The notes below the pieces were generated by a model, which was not told the DNA's origin, ran no database searches, and was given only the letters and a program-made list of their open reading frames with translations. This document shows, piece by piece, positions 43,272 to 51,812 of a stretch of DNA of 64,000 bases; within the stretch, counting starts at the first letter, position 1, and every line of letters begins with the position of its first letter. Made by a program: the position numbers and the translations under genes. The stretch is from NCBI GenBank assembly GCA_035623335.1, contig DASPTQ010000290.1:28713-92712 (forward strand). The letters are read 5' to 3'. This DNA comes from JAFAGX01 sp035623335 (GTDB taxonomy: Bacteria > Acidobacteriota > Terriglobia > Terriglobales > Acidobacteriaceae).

Positions 43272-43368
43272 GCGCTAGCCCCAGTCGGCAGCCAAGACCT
43301 TTCGACCAAGGGCGGGAGCGAAGGGTCGGCGTCCCTGCCGCTGATGGAGCGCCCGCTACAATAGGGAA

Positions 43369-43665
43369 GTGACCGTCCCTTCTCGCTTGGACCGAGTACT
43401 AGAGCAGCTCCGTCTCTACGAACACCCACTGCTCACCTTCAGTGCCCGGCAAAAGGGCGAGGGCGTAGAAGTCGTCATTCAATTCAAGAACCCGCCGGTT
43501 CCGGTTCACGATTACTACTTTGAACTTCATCCGCGCGATCTGGACCACCCCCAGTTCGAGTGGAGCTTTCAGCGCCAGCTTTATGATTGCCTGCACGATT
43601 ACCTGATCGAAATGTTTACTCGCACTCCCCAAAACCGCGCCGAGCGCCGGCAAGAGAGCCTGTGA
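43369..43665 (+). CDS. Conserved hypothetical protein
   Basis: A 98-residue cytoplasmic protein starting with GTG 43369. No domain recognised. The sequence LDRVLEQLRLYEHPLLTFS and FELHPRDLDHPQFEWSFQRQ is protein-like and the stop overlaps the GTG of the methyltransferase gene, so they are translationally coupled. Confidence 0.65.
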   Translation: MTVPSRLDRVLEQLRLYEHPLLTFSARQKGEGVEVVIQFKNPPVPVHDYYFELHPRDLDHPQFEWSFQRQLYDCLHDYLIEMFTRTPQNRAERRQESL

Positions 43666-44807
43666 ACCTGCGCCAGACAATCGTCGAAGAGATTCGCCAG
43701 CAGGGTCCGATTCCTTTTTCGCGTTACATGGAACTCTGCCTTTACCACCCGGAGCTCGGCTACTATTCGCGCCATGCGGAGCAATTCGGCAAGGCCGGGG
43801 ACTTCTACACCGCGAGCGACATTCATGCGGTGTTCGGGCGCCTGCTGGCCCGGCAGTTTGAGCAGATGTGGCGATTGCTGGGATGTCCCCGAGCAATCGA
43901 AATCGTTGAGCTGGGTCCGGGGCGGGGATTGTTCGCACAAGACGTCTTGGACTGGTCGGAAAAGAAGTTTCCCAGCTTTTTCCAGGCCCTCGGTTACTCG
44001 TTGGTCGAGCGATCCCCCGCCTTGCAGGAACGGCTCCAGAGCACGCTCCACCGCCATTTCCGAGCGGGGAAGGCCTCCCTCATCAATTTTCCATCGGTAG
44101 CTCGACCGCAGGAGGCTTTTACTCCCGAGCGTCCCGTCATCGTCTTTGCCAATGAATTCTTCGATGCGCTGCCCGTCGAGGTTCTCGGCACCGAAGGCGA
44201 GTTGCGTATCGGGGAACGAGAGGGGCGCTTCCTCGAAACCTGGGCATTACCATCCCCGGAACAACTTACCTTCCTCGACCGCTACAGTGTGAATCCGCAG
44301 CCCGGGGAGCGAGTTGAAATTCCGTTCGTCGCCCAGCGTCAGATGGCCGCGGCGGCAGCCTCCATTCCTCGCGGATTCTTAATTGCCATCGACTACGGCT
44401 ACACGCGGCAGGAGCAGCTTCGAGGCCGCTACGGCGGTACGATCGTGGTCTACCGCCGGCACTCGGTGGCCACGACCCCTTATGAAGCTCCCGGCGAACA
44501 GGACATCACCGCTCACGTAAACTTCACGGCTCTGGCCGCCGCCGCGGAAGAGCAGGGAATGCTGGTTCAACCACTGCTGACCAGTACCCAGTTTCTCCTG
44601 GGGATTGGCGAACCCAACCAGTTCGCGGACGCTTTCGCGGAATGCCTCCGACCCGAGGAGCGGACGAAAGTCGCTCTGCAGCTAAAGCACCTGGTGGCTC
44701 CCGCCGGCACAGGCGAGAGCTTTCAGGTTCTGGTGGCAAGCAAGGGTGTCGAATCCGATAAAGTTGCCAGTCTTGACGGCCTACGGCTTCGGCACTGCGC
44801 CTCGTAG
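43662..44807 (+). CDS. MidA/NDUFAF7-like SAM-dependent methyltransferase
   Basis: About 381 residues from GTG 43662, which overlaps the previous stop. The family signature is complete: MELCLYHPELGYYS, GDFYTASDIHAVFG, IVELGPGRGLFAQDV, VFANEFFDALPVEV, and the later FLIAIDYGYTRQEQL. The eukaryotic relative methylates an Arg of complex I. The bacterial role is little studied. Its last ~55 bases are repeated (diverged) at 45518-45572, part of the tandem duplication described separately. Confidence 0.88.
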   Translation: MNLRQTIVEEIRQQGPIPFSRYMELCLYHPELGYYSRHAEQFGKAGDFYTASDIHAVFGRLLARQFEQMWRLLGCPRAIEIVELGPGRGLFAQDVLDWSEKKFPSFFQALGYSLVERSPALQERLQSTLHRHFRAGKASLINFPSVARPQEAFTPERPVIVFANEFFDALPVEVLGTEGELRIGEREGRFLETWALPSPEQLTFLDRYSVNPQPGERVEIPFVAQRQMAAAAASIPRGFLIAIDYGYTRQEQLRGRYGGTIVVYRRHSVATTPYEAPGEQDITAHVNFTALAAAAEEQGMLVQPLLTSTQFLLGIGEPNQFADAFAECLRPEERTKVALQLKHLVAPAGTGESFQVLVASKGVESDKVASLDGLRLRHCAS

Positions 44808-45517
44808 GGTTCACCCGCGCTGCGCCTCCGCCATGCCATTGGTAACGTTCCCATGGTGCATCCCGAGTTAGATACCGATGGGCGTTGCACCGCCTCGTCG
44901 GGTAGGCAAGAATTTTGTCATGGCGCGATGGGGATATCGACTCGCAGGGGCGATTTGCTGCCTTGCGGTCGAGTTAGGCGCAGTTGCGCAGACCGTATCC
45001 TACAGCGCCGGCTCCCAGGAAAGCCAATTGGTTTCTCTCGAGCGCCTCTGGAACGAAGCTCAGGTGCACCGCGATAGGCAAGCCCTCGGCAGCATGATCG
45101 CCGACAAGTTCGTGAACACCGAGTGGGATGGCGAGGTCAGTGATCGGGGAAAATTTCTCGCCGATATCGCCGACCCGAAGTTCGAGTCCACGTCCCTCAC
45201 CATCCAGGACGTGAAGGTGACCATTTTTCAAAGCACCGCCGTGGTGACTGGTACCTATCAGGCGAAGGGCAGTTACATGAACAAGTCCTATGACCACCTC
45301 GGACGCTTCACCGACACCTGGGTGTTTGCCGATGGGAAGTGGCAGTGCGTGGCTAGTCACACCAGCCTGCTTCAGAAGTGAAGACACCTCGACCTTGCAC
45401 CTGAACCAGGCGCGGCGCAGGCGCCTCGTCGCATTCTGACTTTGCGAGGATTCGGTTCGATGATCTGAGCTGGAGTCGGGCTCTACGGCCATCTCCTCCG
45501 GCCTTACCAGCTGATCC
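44752..45517 (+). repeat. Tandem duplication, copy 1
   Basis: Unit of 766 bases, diverged from copy 2, with no length change from the methyltransferase tail through the NTF2-like gene (starts 44920 and 45686, stops 45381 and 45147+1000: a constant 766 offset). Its right end (about 45488-45517) on the minus strand still encodes DQLVRPEEM, the last residues of fumC. Confidence 0.8.
44920..45381 (+). CDS. Exported NTF2-like (DUF4440/SnoaL) protein, copy 1
   Basis: About 153 residues from ATG 44920, chosen because it begins a signal peptide (RLAGAICCLAVELGAVAQ). The mature part has the NTF2 cone-fold pattern: SQLVSLERLWNEAQVHRDRQ helix, MIADKFVNTEWDGEVSDRGK, and YDHLGRFTDTWVFADGKWQC strands. Such proteins bind small ligands or are enzymes without a fixed motif. 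It is about 80% identical by eye to the downstream gene and arose by tandem duplication. Confidence 0.82.
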   Translation: MARWGYRLAGAICCLAVELGAVAQTVSYSAGSQESQLVSLERLWNEAQVHRDRQALGSMIADKFVNTEWDGEVSDRGKFLADIADPKFESTSLTIQDVKVTIFQSTAVVTGTYQAKGSYMNKSYDHLGRFTDTWVFADGKWQCVASHTSLLQK

Positions 45518-46310
45518 AATCCGATGGGGTTCGGACTCTCGACGGCCCACGGCTTCGGCACTACGCCTTCTAGGGTTCACCCCGCCCGTCGCTTCGCCAT
45601 GCCCTTGGTAACGTTCCTATAGTGCATCCACAGGTAGATACCGATGGGCGTTGCGCTGCCTCGACGGGTGCGCAACAATTTCATCATGGCGCAATGGCGA
45701 TATGGGTTCGCAGGGGCGCTTTGTTGCCTGGCGCTTCAGCTAAGCGCAGTTGCGCAGACTGTGTCCTACAGCGCGGGCTCGCCGGAAAGCCAACTGGTCT
45801 CTCTCGAGCGCCTCTGGAGTGAAGCTCTGGTGCACCGTGACAGCCAAGCCCTTGCCAGCATGATCGCCGACAAGTTTGTGAACACCGAGTGGAATGGTGA
45901 GGTCAGTGATCGGGGGAAGTTTCTCGCCAATATCGCCGATCCAAAGTTCGACGCGACGTCCTTGACTGTTCAGGACGTGAAGGTGACTCTAACCTCCAAC
46001 GTCGCCGTGGTGATTGGAACCTATCACGCGAAGGGCAGTTACATGAACAAGTCCTATGACCACCTTGGACGCTTCACCGACACCTGGGTCTTCGCCGATG
46101 CCAAGTGGCAGTGCGTGGCGAGTCACAGCAGCCTGATCCAGAAGTGATGGTGATTTCAATGTGCGCCGGAACCGGTTCTGAAGTGAAGGGAAGATCCGCA
46201 ACAGTCTGAATCGGCAGCCTCGATCCTATTCCTACCGCTAGCCCTCGGTTCGACGACCTGAGCTTCTCTAGGGCTTTGTCATCTCCTCCGGCCTTACCAA
46301 CTGATCAAAC
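45518..46310 (+). repeat. Tandem duplication, copy 2
   Basis: Begins with a decayed copy of the methyltransferase 3' end (SDGVRTLDGPRLRHYAF against the real SDKVASLDGLRLRHCAS) and ends inside the intact fumC 3' end. After the NTF2-like gene the two copies differ by roughly 25 bases of indels. Confidence 0.8.
45686..46147 (+). CDS. Exported NTF2-like (DUF4440/SnoaL) protein, copy 2
   Basis: About 153 residues, same start logic (GFAGALCCLALQLSAVAQ signal peptide). The helix SQLVSLERLWSEALVHRDSQ and the strands ALASMIADKFVNTEWNGEVS and YDHLGRFTDTWVFADAKWQC are conserved with copy 1. Differences cluster in the signal peptide and in the KVTLTSNVAVVIGTYHAKGS strand. No frame damage in either copy, so both seem under selection. 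Confidence 0.82.
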   Translation: MAQWRYGFAGALCCLALQLSAVAQTVSYSAGSPESQLVSLERLWSEALVHRDSQALASMIADKFVNTEWNGEVSDRGKFLANIADPKFDATSLTVQDVKVTLTSNVAVVIGTYHAKGSYMNKSYDHLGRFTDTWVFADAKWQCVASHSSLIQK

Positions 46311-47677
46311 TCCTCGGCGGTGAGATAACCGAGCTTCAACGCCGCTTGGCGCAGGCTGGTGTGCTCCACGTGGGCAGTGTGAGCGACCTCGGCGGCTTTG
46401 TCATAGCCGATCTTTGGCGTCAGCGCGGTCACCAGCATGAGCGAGTTCTTCACGTACCAGTCGACTTTGGCCCGGTCGACTTCAATGCCGCGAATCATGT
46501 ACTCGACATAGCCGTGACAGGCGTCAGCAAGCAAACCGGCAGAATGGAGGAAATTGTAGATGATGACCGGCTTGAACACGTTGAGCTCGAAATTGCCCTG
46601 GGAGCCGGCAAATCCCACCGCAGCCGTGGCCCCGTGAACCTGGGCGCACACCATGGTCATAGCCTCCGACTGTGTCGGGTTCACTTTGCCCGGCATAATC
46701 GAGGAGCCCGGCTCATTCTCGGGAATGGACAGCTCTCCCAGCCCGCAGCGCGGGCCGGAAGCCAGCCAGCGGATATCGTTCGAAATCTTCATCAGCGAGA
46801 CGGCCAAAGTTTCCAGTGCGCCCTGGGCGAAGACGATTTCATCATGCGCCGAAAGCGCCGCGAACTTGTCGGGATGCGAGCGAAAGGGAAGTCGGGTGAG
46901 CTCGGCGATTTTGGCTGCGGCACGCTCGGCAAATTCCGGATGGGTATTCAGGCCGGTTCCGACCGCGGTTCCGCCAATCGCCAGCTCGTATAACCCGTCC
47001 AAGACCTGCCGCAGACGCTCGATGTCCCGCTCCAGCAGGCTGGCCCAGCCGCCGAACTCTTGGCCGATCGTCAGCGGCACAGCATCCTGCAGGTGGGTGC
47101 GGCCGATCTTGACGATGTCCCGAAATTCCCGGGCTTTCGTCCGAATCGCCTCGGAAACCTCCTGGATCGCTGGAATTAATCGCGTCGTCAGCTGTTCCGC
47201 AGCCGCGATATGCATGGCCGTCGGAAAGGTGTCGTTCGAGGACTGCGACATATTGACGTGGTCATTGGGATGGATTGGCTTCTTCGACCCCATTTGGCCC
47301 GCCGCGAGCTCAATGGCTCGGTTGGCGATGACCTCGTTCACGTTCATATTGGTTTGGGTGCCGCTTCCTGTCTGCCAAATGCGCAAAGGAAACTGCTCTT
47401 GCAACTTGCCGGCTATGACCTCGTCGGCGGCCTGGACAATCAGTGTGGTCTTCTCGGGCGACAATTTCCCCAAATCCTGATTGACGAGGGCGCAGGCTTT
47501 CTTCAGGATGCCGAACGCCCGGATCAGCTCAGGCGGCATGGTGTCACGGCCAATGTTGAAATGCAGCAAGGATCGCTGCGTCTGGGCGCCCCAGTAAACG
47601 TGAGCCGGGACCTCCACTTGTCCCATGCTGTCGGATTCAAGGCGGGTGCGACTGGCCGGCTCGGCGGAGCTAACCAT
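46268..47677 (-). CDS. fumC: Class II fumarate hydratase
   Basis: About 469 residues from ATG 47677 (an in-frame ATG at 47716 is less likely). TCA-cycle enzyme that interconverts fumarate and malate. The superfamily signature GSSIMPGKVNP, the SGSQTNMNVNEV-type block (TGSGTQTNMNVNEV) and HPNDHVNMSQSSND are intact. Soluble, homotetramer, no iron-sulfur cluster. Its C-terminal codons (DQLVRPEEM) recur in the duplicated segment at 45488-45517. Confidence 0.95.
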   Translation of the reverse strand: MVSSAEPASRTRLESDSMGQVEVPAHVYWGAQTQRSLLHFNIGRDTMPPELIRAFGILKKACALVNQDLGKLSPEKTTLIVQAADEVIAGKLQEQFPLRIWQTGSGTQTNMNVNEVIANRAIELAAGQMGSKKPIHPNDHVNMSQSSNDTFPTAMHIAAAEQLTTRLIPAIQEVSEAIRTKAREFRDIVKIGRTHLQDAVPLTIGQEFGGWASLLERDIERLRQVLDGLYELAIGGTAVGTGLNTHPEFAERAAAKIAELTRLPFRSHPDKFAALSAHDEIVFAQGALETLAVSLMKISNDIRWLASGPRCGLGELSIPENEPGSSIMPGKVNPTQSEAMTMVCAQVHGATAAVGFAGSQGNFELNVFKPVIIYNFLHSAGLLADACHGYVEYMIRGIEVDRAKVDWYVKNSLMLVTALTPKIGYDKAAEVAHTAHVEHTSLRQAALKLGYLTAEEFDQLVRPEEMTKP

Positions 47678-47754
47678 AGTGTGTCCTAGTGGCTGAAACA
47701 AGTCAGGCCACCTCAAAATTATAGCAACTGCCGCCTGCTTTTCTCGCCAGGAAA

Positions 47755-47768
47755 CTACTCGCGAGTAG
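47755..47768. promoter_or_regulatory. 14-base palindrome upstream of fumC
   Basis: CTACTCGCGAGTAG is a perfect palindrome 78 bases before the fumC start. It is flanked by CCGCCT (47731) and AGGCGG (47767), which can pair around it. Candidate regulator site. Confidence 0.35.
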
Positions 47769-47904
47769 GCGGCTAGCCGTGGGACCTTCCATCCTGTTCT
47801 CTGGCTCTCGAAGCGTGCGCATGGGATCGGTGTTCATGGCCCATGCGCGGGTTCGAGTCGGGGAATGGTTCAAACAGCGAGCCGTACAATCGGCAGGGTC
47901 AAAT

Positions 47905-47953
47905 AGACTCATCCGTCGATAGGGGCGACGTTGAACAACTCACGGATGAGTCT
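47905..47953. repeat. 12-base inverted repeat between fumC and the reductase gene
   Basis: AGACTCATCCGT (47905-47916) and ACGGATGAGTCT (47942-47953) are perfect inverted arms 25 bases apart. About 115 bases before the reductase start. It could be a hairpin in a leader or a pair of sites. The rest of 47678-48067 holds no gene I can support. Confidence 0.4.
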
Positions 47954-48067
47954 TGTGGCGAAGCTCGAAAGCTAATGCTCCGATACCGGGTTTACCGATC
48001 AGCCAGGCCTCACGTGCTAGAATCGTAAACTTCAAAACCGAACGGCAGCTCTGATCGGCCGGTGGTA

Positions 48068-49120
48068 ATGAAGTCCCCAACCCTGCAGATTCCGGAAACT
48101 CTCCCGCGTGCTCAACTCGAGTCACGTCCCAATACTCGCGTGGACGTGCTCGTGATCGGTGCCGGACCCACCGGCCTGGCCTGCGGCATCGAGGCACAGA
48201 AAGCTGGGTTTAAGGTCCTAATCATCGATAAAGGCTGCTTAGTTAACTCGCTCTTTAATTATCCAACCCAGATGACGTTTTTTACCACTCCCGAGTTGCT
48301 GGAGATCGGCGACATCCCGTTTTCCACTGCCAATCAGAAGCCGAACCGGGAAGAGGCGTTGGAATACTACCGCAAGGTCGCCGAACACTATCGCTTGCCG
48401 GTCATTCAGTATCAATGGGTAAAGACTGTGGTAGGGCGCGACCTGGCTTTCGAAATCACTGCGACCGACCGGCTGGGCCGGGTATATGACTACCGCACGC
48501 GCAAGCTGATTGTGGCTACCGGATATTACGATCTCCCCAACTTGCTCAACATTCCTGGCGAAGATCTGCCCAAAGTGTTCCACTACTACCGTGAGCCTCA
48601 CCCCTTTTTCGACCTTGACGTGGTGGTCATTGGGGGAAAGAACTCAGCGGCCATTTCCTCTTTGGATCTATGGCGTCACGGGGCGCGCGTCACATTGGTA
48701 CATCGGGGATCGAGAATGCACAGCCACGTAAAGTACTGGGTCCTGCCCGATATCGAGAATCGTGTTCGCAACGGTGAAATCAAGGCCTATTTCAACAGCA
48801 CGGTCGAGCAAATCGGTCCCGATTACGTTGTCATCGATACTCTCGATGACCGAATTCGCCTGAAAAACGACTTTGTGTTTGCTCTTACCGGCTATCACCC
48901 TGACTACGACTTCCTTGGTTCGATGGGCATCGAACTCTCTTCTGACCACTGCCGTCCGGTGTGCGATCCCCTCACGCTGGAGAGCAATGTACCCGGCATC
49001 TACCTTGCTGGAGTGATTGTCGCCGGCTCACGCACCAACGAGATCTTCATCGAGAATGGTCGTTTTCATGGCCAGCAGATCGTACAGCATCTCAAGCAGA
49101 AGCTAGGGGCCGGTGGCTAG
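48068..49120 (+). CDS. ypdA: YpdA-type bacillithiol disulfide reductase
   Basis: About 350 residues, NADPH/FAD pyridine-nucleotide oxidoreductase. FAD loop VLVIGAGPTGLACGIEA; second nucleotide-binding site VVVIGGKNSAAISSLDL; substrate/FAD block YPTQMTFFTTPELLEIG; C-terminal GVIVAGSRTNEIFIENGRFH. There is no CxxC active site, as expected for YpdA (Bdr), which reduces oxidised bacillithiol. It implies the organism makes bacillithiol, but no bsh gene lies in this window. GTG 48062 is an alternative start. Confidence 0.85.
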   Translation: MKSPTLQIPETLPRAQLESRPNTRVDVLVIGAGPTGLACGIEAQKAGFKVLIIDKGCLVNSLFNYPTQMTFFTTPELLEIGDIPFSTANQKPNREEALEYYRKVAEHYRLPVIQYQWVKTVVGRDLAFEITATDRLGRVYDYRTRKLIVATGYYDLPNLLNIPGEDLPKVFHYYREPHPFFDLDVVVIGGKNSAAISSLDLWRHGARVTLVHRGSRMHSHVKYWVLPDIENRVRNGEIKAYFNSTVEQIGPDYVVIDTLDDRIRLKNDFVFALTGYHPDYDFLGSMGIELSSDHCRPVCDPLTLESNVPGIYLAGVIVAGSRTNEIFIENGRFHGQQIVQHLKQKLGAGG

Positions 49121-49278
49121 CCAAGACCTCGCCAGGTTTGGCGAAAAGGGAACAACTCAACCGGGGCGCGTCTCTCAGCCCGAATTCTTGTAGTGCTCCC
49201 AACTTTAGAAACTGGAGTCCGAGGCCGGTAAATGGCAGAACGGCGTAGGCGCCGACGGTCTTGGAAGGCTTTCTCCGC
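49121..49278. other. Intergenic region at the edge of the decayed cluster
   Basis: No gene recognised. Confidence 0.3.
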
Positions 49279-49461
49279 TCAGAAGTAGAACTTCAAGGCC
49301 AGCTGTAACTGGCGTTCAGTATTGACGGTGGAAGAAACAACACCGAAAGTCGGGTCGGAGATTCCATTGTCGGGGATCGCGAACACCGGCGTATTGGTGG
49401 GGGCAGCAAGACCGAGGGCAGGATCTTTCGGGAACGAGAAATCAGAACTTGCATGGGCCAC
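49279..49461 (-). pseudogene. C-terminal remnant of a TonB-dependent receptor
   Basis: Ends with PTFGVVSSTVNTERQLQLALKFYF (shown here only as its last part, STVNTERQLQLALKFYF), which is the typical closing strand of acidobacterial carboxypeptidase-regulatory TonB-dependent receptors, with a terminal aromatic residue for outer-membrane insertion. Only ~60 residues remain of an expected ~1,000. The rest is missing, not frameshifted nearby. Confidence 0.55.
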
Positions 49462-49673
49462 GCTCGCAGTTTTTCCCCCGGAAGGCGAAACCCCAGGGAC
49501 ACAAAACTCTGATTTGGTCGAACCAATATGACGGGAAAGCTAGTACCCTGGGATTTCCACTGTCAAACGTTGTTTCGCAGTTTCCTCTTCAGCTTGCTGG
49601 CTCTAAGACGTGCCTTTCACCAGCTGGGAAAACCGAAGGCGAGGGCGCACACCAGAGGTTGCGAGCGCATGGT

Positions 49674-49988
49674 TCAGCCAATGGCTGCGAGCAGCGATTC
49701 CCCGTCGAATGCAGGCGGGCAGGCAATCCGCCTGCGTGTGGGGGCGCTCTTCGAGGAAGGTGGATCTTGCCGGTCGAGGCAACCGAGCCGGATTGAACCC
49801 AGCTCGTCGTAACAATGATCGCGGCAAAACAAACCGCCGATCCCGTCATCCACACCGCTCACCGAGTCGTGCGCGACCTGCCCGCTGCTTTCATCGAAGT
49901 GCCACTCCGCCACGGGTCTTGCGCTCTGAGCCAGCGCGAAATGGGACATCCAAACCAGAAAGGTAACGGCTAGAAGGTCTCGTTTCAT
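49674..49988 (-). pseudogene. N-terminal remnant of a LamG-domain secreted protein
   Basis: Begins with a signal peptide (LLAVTFLVWMSHFALAQ) and then a clear LamG/concanavalin opening, VAEWHFDESSGQVAHDSVSG followed by VDDGIGGLF. After about residue 52 the similarity ends and the reading frame becomes low-quality to its stop. Intact homologues are long glycosidase-like proteins. Confidence 0.5.
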
Positions 49989-50133
49989 CGCTTGGTCCGC
50001 GGTTCCATCGTTCTAAATGGCTGAGCCAATCGTCGAAACTTTATGCATGCTTCATTTCTCCTGTCAACCTTGGAAGTTCCTGTTGGGGCCTGACTTGCGG
50101 AATAGAGAGTGTACGATTTGGTCCGTCCATTGG

Positions 50134-50824
50134 ATGGCTATGCGAAGGCGGGAGTTTCTAAAACTGAGTGGTTCTAGCGCTCTGGCAGCGGCCACTGTCA
50201 GTCGTAGTTCGGGCGACATTCTGACGGCTCTGGCTGGCTTGCCAGAAGAAGAAGTCACGTTTCACGTATGGACCCGAGGTGACGACAACAATGACGGTAG
50301 TCCTCGATCGCCCTTTACCAGCTTGCAACGGGCCCAACAGGCTCTCCGTGCGAGTAAGAGGTCCACGCCTGCCAGGGTCCTGGTGGGCGTGGGGACCTAC
50401 TATCTCGAAGCTCCCTTGACTTTCACTCCAGAGGATTCCGCGACCAGCACGGCCCCAATCACCTTCGCTGCCGTCGGTGGTCAACCGGTCACCATCAGTG
50501 GTGGGCGCAAGCTCGACGGCCCCGGGTTCCGGGCGCAGGGTTACGATCAGTCGCGCCTTTGTGATCGTTCGGCAGGATGCTTCGGTTGCCCCGCGACTGC
50601 GGCTGTCACTCGAAGCGAGTCCCGAGTCACCGCTCCTGAACCCTGCCTTCGTGATCAAGAACTGGGGCGAATCGGAGCCAACGCTCCGCATCGATGGGAA
50701 ACCAGCGCAGCGGGGACCGTCCTTCCGCTATGGCTTTGTGCCAACTCTGGAAGGCAACGATCTTGTGGTATGGCTCAAGCTGGAGGCAACGACACCCAGA
50801 AGATTGGAGTTCGCAGGAAGGTAG
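50134..50824 (+). pseudogene. Beta-helix protein head fused out of frame to another protein's tail
   Basis: From ATG 50134 the protein starts with a twin-arginine-like signal (RRREFLKLSG) and continues as a right-handed beta-helix protein: FHVWTRGDDNNDGSPRSPFT, VLVGVGTYYLEAPLTFTPED and VTISGGRKLDGPGF. Similarity stops near 50530. In a different frame, from about 50555, the sequence reads VRQDASVAPRLRLSLEASPE then LLNPAFVIKNWGESEPTLRI and VVWLKLEATTPRRLEFAG, the kind of end found in carbohydrate-acting secreted proteins. This is best explained by a deletion that joined two genes. Confidence 0.55.
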
Positions 50825-50836
50825 TCCGGATCACGC

Positions 50837-51568
50837 TTACTTCGTGCTCGAGGCCAGCAGGGCCTTGGTATCAGCCAGATGCTCCAACATCTGGCGGCGC
50901 GCTTCGTCCGCGCTGCGCTGCTGAATGGCTGCGTAAATGCGCTTGTGGAAGGTGAGAGGCCGATCGAGCGACGCCCGAGCAGAAAGTTGCGACATGCTGG
51001 TCAACACACTTCGGTGAATGACGTTAAACAACAGATGGCAGATGCGATTTCCGCTGGCCCGGAAAATGCATTGATGAAAGGCAAGGTCAGCCTCCAATCG
51101 CTCCTGATTTGTGCGACAGTTTTCCATCGCGGCGATGGCTCGTCGGAGGCTCACCAGGTCTTCCGTGGTCGCCCTTTCCGCAGCCCGGGCTGCAAGCTCC
51201 GGTTCCACGATCATACGTGTCTCCATCAGTTCGTGGTGGGACAGGTCGTCGAGCAAAATCAGAAAATCGAGCGGCTCCTTCAGAATCGATTCGGCGCTCG
51301 CGCTAAGATACGTTCCATCCCCGACTCGCTGGGTCAGTACACCCATGATCTCTAGGACTTTGAGGGCCTGACGCAGCGAGGCCCGATTTACCCCGAACTC
51401 CTTGGCCAGCTCCCGCTCCGGAGGGAACTTTGCTCCGGGCACGATCGCACCACTCGAGATCAGGCGCTTAATATTGGCGATGAGTTGGGTCGTGACTCGA
51501 GTATCGGCCGGACGCTTGCGACGAGTCTGCCCGGATGCCTCCATGACCGTGCTCAAAGGATGGCGCAT
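50837..51568 (-). CDS. GntR/FadR-family transcriptional regulator
   Basis: A 243-residue protein. The winged helix is at about 25-90 (FPPERELAKEFGVNRASLRQ), and the FCD effector domain at about 95-235 has the metal/ligand helix (HHELMETRMIVEPELAARAA) and FHQCIFRASGNRICHLLF, with FHKRIYAAIQ near the end. Start may be Met9 (51544). It sits inside the decayed sugar cluster and is intact. Members usually repress sugar-acid genes; the near-palindrome TTGGTACAGCAA at 51624-51635 is a possible site. Confidence 0.88.
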   Translation of the reverse strand: MRHPLSTVMEASGQTRRKRPADTRVTTQLIANIKRLISSGAIVPGAKFPPERELAKEFGVNRASLRQALKVLEIMGVLTQRVGDGTYLSASAESILKEPLDFLILLDDLSHHELMETRMIVEPELAARAAERATTEDLVSLRRAIAAMENCRTNQERLEADLAFHQCIFRASGNRICHLLFNVIHRSVLTSMSQLSARASLDRPLTFHKRIYAAIQQRSADEARRQMLEHLADTKALLASSTK

Positions 51569-51812
51569 GTGTCTCTACGAGAAGTGCTCCCAGTTGAGCT
51601 CTATTCTACCTGCTGCGTCATAATTGGTACAGCAACTACCGGCATCGATGGCGAGGACAGCGATTGCCGCGAGATCAGGAGTTCTCGCGGCGCTGCCTCC
51701 TATCCCATTTGGCCTGGATGATTTGCTTGACGCGAGCGACAGGCCTTCCTATAATCTCATCTCGTCTTATGTGGCTGAACCAATTGGTTTGCGATACAGA
51801 AGGACTGCGGGG

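Noticed and set aside
47848..47870. T-loop-like GGTTCGAGTC suggestive of a tRNA
   Set aside because: No paired T-stem, anticodon arm or acceptor stem can be formed around it.
51624..51635. TTGGTACAGCAA as a GntR operator
   Set aside because: Only a partial palindrome; kept as a remark in the regulator entry, too weak for a separate call.
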